15,096 nucleotides of DNA from Bacteroidales bacterium (GTDB taxonomy: Bacteria > Bacteroidota > Bacteroidia > Bacteroidales > Muribaculaceae): positions 1 through 15,096 of the forward strand of contig SFOK01000033.1 in the NCBI GenBank assembly GCA_004552395.1, written 5' to 3'. Within the stretch, counting starts at the first letter, position 1. The number at the start of each line of letters is the position of its first letter. The notes beneath the pieces were generated by a model that was given only the letters and a program-made list of their open reading frames with translations, was not told the origin of the DNA and made no database searches. The position numbers and the translations under genes are program-made. Below are positions 14,581 to 15,096 of this stretch, piece by piece.

Positions 14581-14967
14581 TTAGAAGCCGACGCGGGAGC
14601 GGTGGGTATTGGTGATGCGCTCCTGGCGGCAGATGCCGATGAGTTCCTCAAGGTCGATACCTTCTTTGCCGGAGAGGATGGCGCTGACGGAGTGTTTGCG
14701 GGCTATGTTCTCGATCTCGCCGCCGGAAAGGTCGAATTCCGAAGCGAGTCTGTGAGCGTCGTCGCTCGATAGACCCTTGATCATAGTCTGCCAGATCTCG
14801 GCACGGGCGTCGTCCGTCGGTTTGTCGAAACGTATCTTGTAGAGGTAGCGGCGTTCGAAAGCCTTGTCGAGATTCGTGGTGAGGTTGGTGGTGGCTATCA
14901 TGATCCCTTCGAGCGATTCCATCTCCTGCAGTATGATGTTCTGTATGGAATTCTCCATTTTATCATA
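14581..14967 (-). pseudogene. 3' part of an AAA+ ATPase gene, interrupted upstream
   Basis: The visible 125 residues from the Met at 14956-14958 are the second half of an AAA+ module. IMIATTNLTTNLD holds sensor 1 (N25), AFERR (33-37) holds the arginine finger, and SGGEIENIARK (78-88) is the sensor 2 helix. The C-terminus SRVGF ends the protein. An intact protein would have Walker A and B upstream of MENSIQNIILQEME, but the frame runs back only three more codons (Y-D-K) to a TAA at 14968-14970. The D-K before the Met still looks like part of the ATPase alignment, so the break is close to 14967. The most likely cause is an insertion sequence at this point. The fragment lacks ATP-binding motifs and is unlikely to work alone. 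It could be a genuine short gene, but I consider that unlikely. Confidence 0.72.
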
Positions 14968-15000
14968 TTACTGTCCGCTAAACCATAAATCAGAGAGTCT

Positions 15001-15022
15001 AACTTCTTGATAAGCAGAAGTT
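15001..15022 (-). terminator. Hairpin downstream of the putative transposase frame
   Basis: AACTTCT and AGAAGTT form a 7-base-pair stem with an 8-base loop, 10 bases beyond the stop of the minus-strand frame at 15033. There is no T-run, so it is a weak terminator candidate. It could also be a terminal structure of the element. Confidence 0.25.
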
Positions 15023-15032
15023 GGGCTTACTT

Positions 15033-15095
15033 TTAATGTATGACAAGCCCCTCTGGGTCAATATCATGTTCCAAAGGCGGTGATTCGGAGGCTTC
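15033..15095 (-). CDS. Possible C-terminal tail of a transposase (truncated by window)
   Basis: A minus-strand frame enters from the right edge and stops with TAA at 15033-15035 after 20 visible residues containing PPLEHDIDPEGLVIH. Its position just inside the putative element end is where a transposase gene would finish. Twenty residues are too few to assign a family, and the frame may be chance. Confidence 0.25.
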   Translation of the reverse strand, partial: EASESPPLEHDIDPEGLVIH

Positions 15096-15096
15096 G

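Larger units (their letters stand above)
14968..15096. mobile_element. Putative end of an insertion sequence
   Basis: Immediately beyond the ATPase fragment the sequence loses all similarity to an AAA+ protein and becomes more AT-rich. It begins TTACTGTCCGCTAAACC, which resembles the terminal repeat style of some Bacteroidetes insertion sequences, though I cannot name the family. It contains two inverted repeats and what may be the tail of a minus-strand reading frame. Only one end is in the window, so neither the inverted repeat partner nor a target duplication can be checked. Confidence 0.42.

Noticed and set aside
14460..14651. 63-codon minus-strand frame containing V-S-N/V-S-D repeats
   Set aside because: The amino-acid repeats are simply the 9-base array read in frame, and the frame overlaps the ATPase fragment.

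Overview
The window (15,096 bases, fairly GC-rich) looks like chromosomal core sequence from a member of the Bacteroidales. Three upstream regions carry a clear Bacteroidetes-type -7 element (TAnnTTTG), and in two of them a TTTG -33 box lies 19-20 bases upstream. Start codons generally lack Shine-Dalgarno sequences, and several proteins (DUF4250, the PlsB-like acyltransferase, the small HExxH protein) have the look of families common in Bacteroidales. A gut lineage such as Muribaculaceae would fit the base composition, but this is a guess.

Layout. At the left edge is the C-terminal end of an LptF/LptG-type lipopolysaccharide export permease (+), convergent with a 743-residue TPR protein (-). 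A 296-base pyrimidine-rich spacer separates the TPR gene from a divergent (+) three-gene run: PlsB-like acyltransferase, membrane-anchored metallophosphoesterase and GT4 glycosyltransferase, with gaps of 20 and 4 bases. This run is plausibly a membrane-lipid or envelope-glycoconjugate operon. After a repeat-rich spacer comes a small Fic/Doc-like protein with Gln where the catalytic His is expected, then dapA behind a textbook promoter, then dnaG with an unusually long linker. Convergent to dnaG is a lon-DUF4250 pair (-). A 224-base regulatory spacer holds back-to-back promoters for lon and for trmN6 (+). trmN6 is followed after 3 bases by a small HExxH protein. At the right edge is the 3' part of an AAA+ ATPase gene (-). 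Its reading frame stops abruptly upstream of the sensor-1 region, next to sequence that reads like the end of an insertion sequence.

Themes. Most genes are housekeeping: lysine/diaminopimelate synthesis, replication priming, protein quality control, tRNA modification and envelope assembly. The least explained feature is a family of short arrays with an exact 9-base period (consensus close to CATnAGCTA) in three separate intergenic gaps, always just after a gene end. No rRNA, tRNA or CRISPR array was seen, and no complete mobile element. I found no clear-cut new defence or biosynthetic system. The best leads are the 9-base arrays, the possible IS-interrupted ATPase, the His-less Fic protein, the HExxH mini-protein and the phased repeats between the lon and trmN6 promoters.
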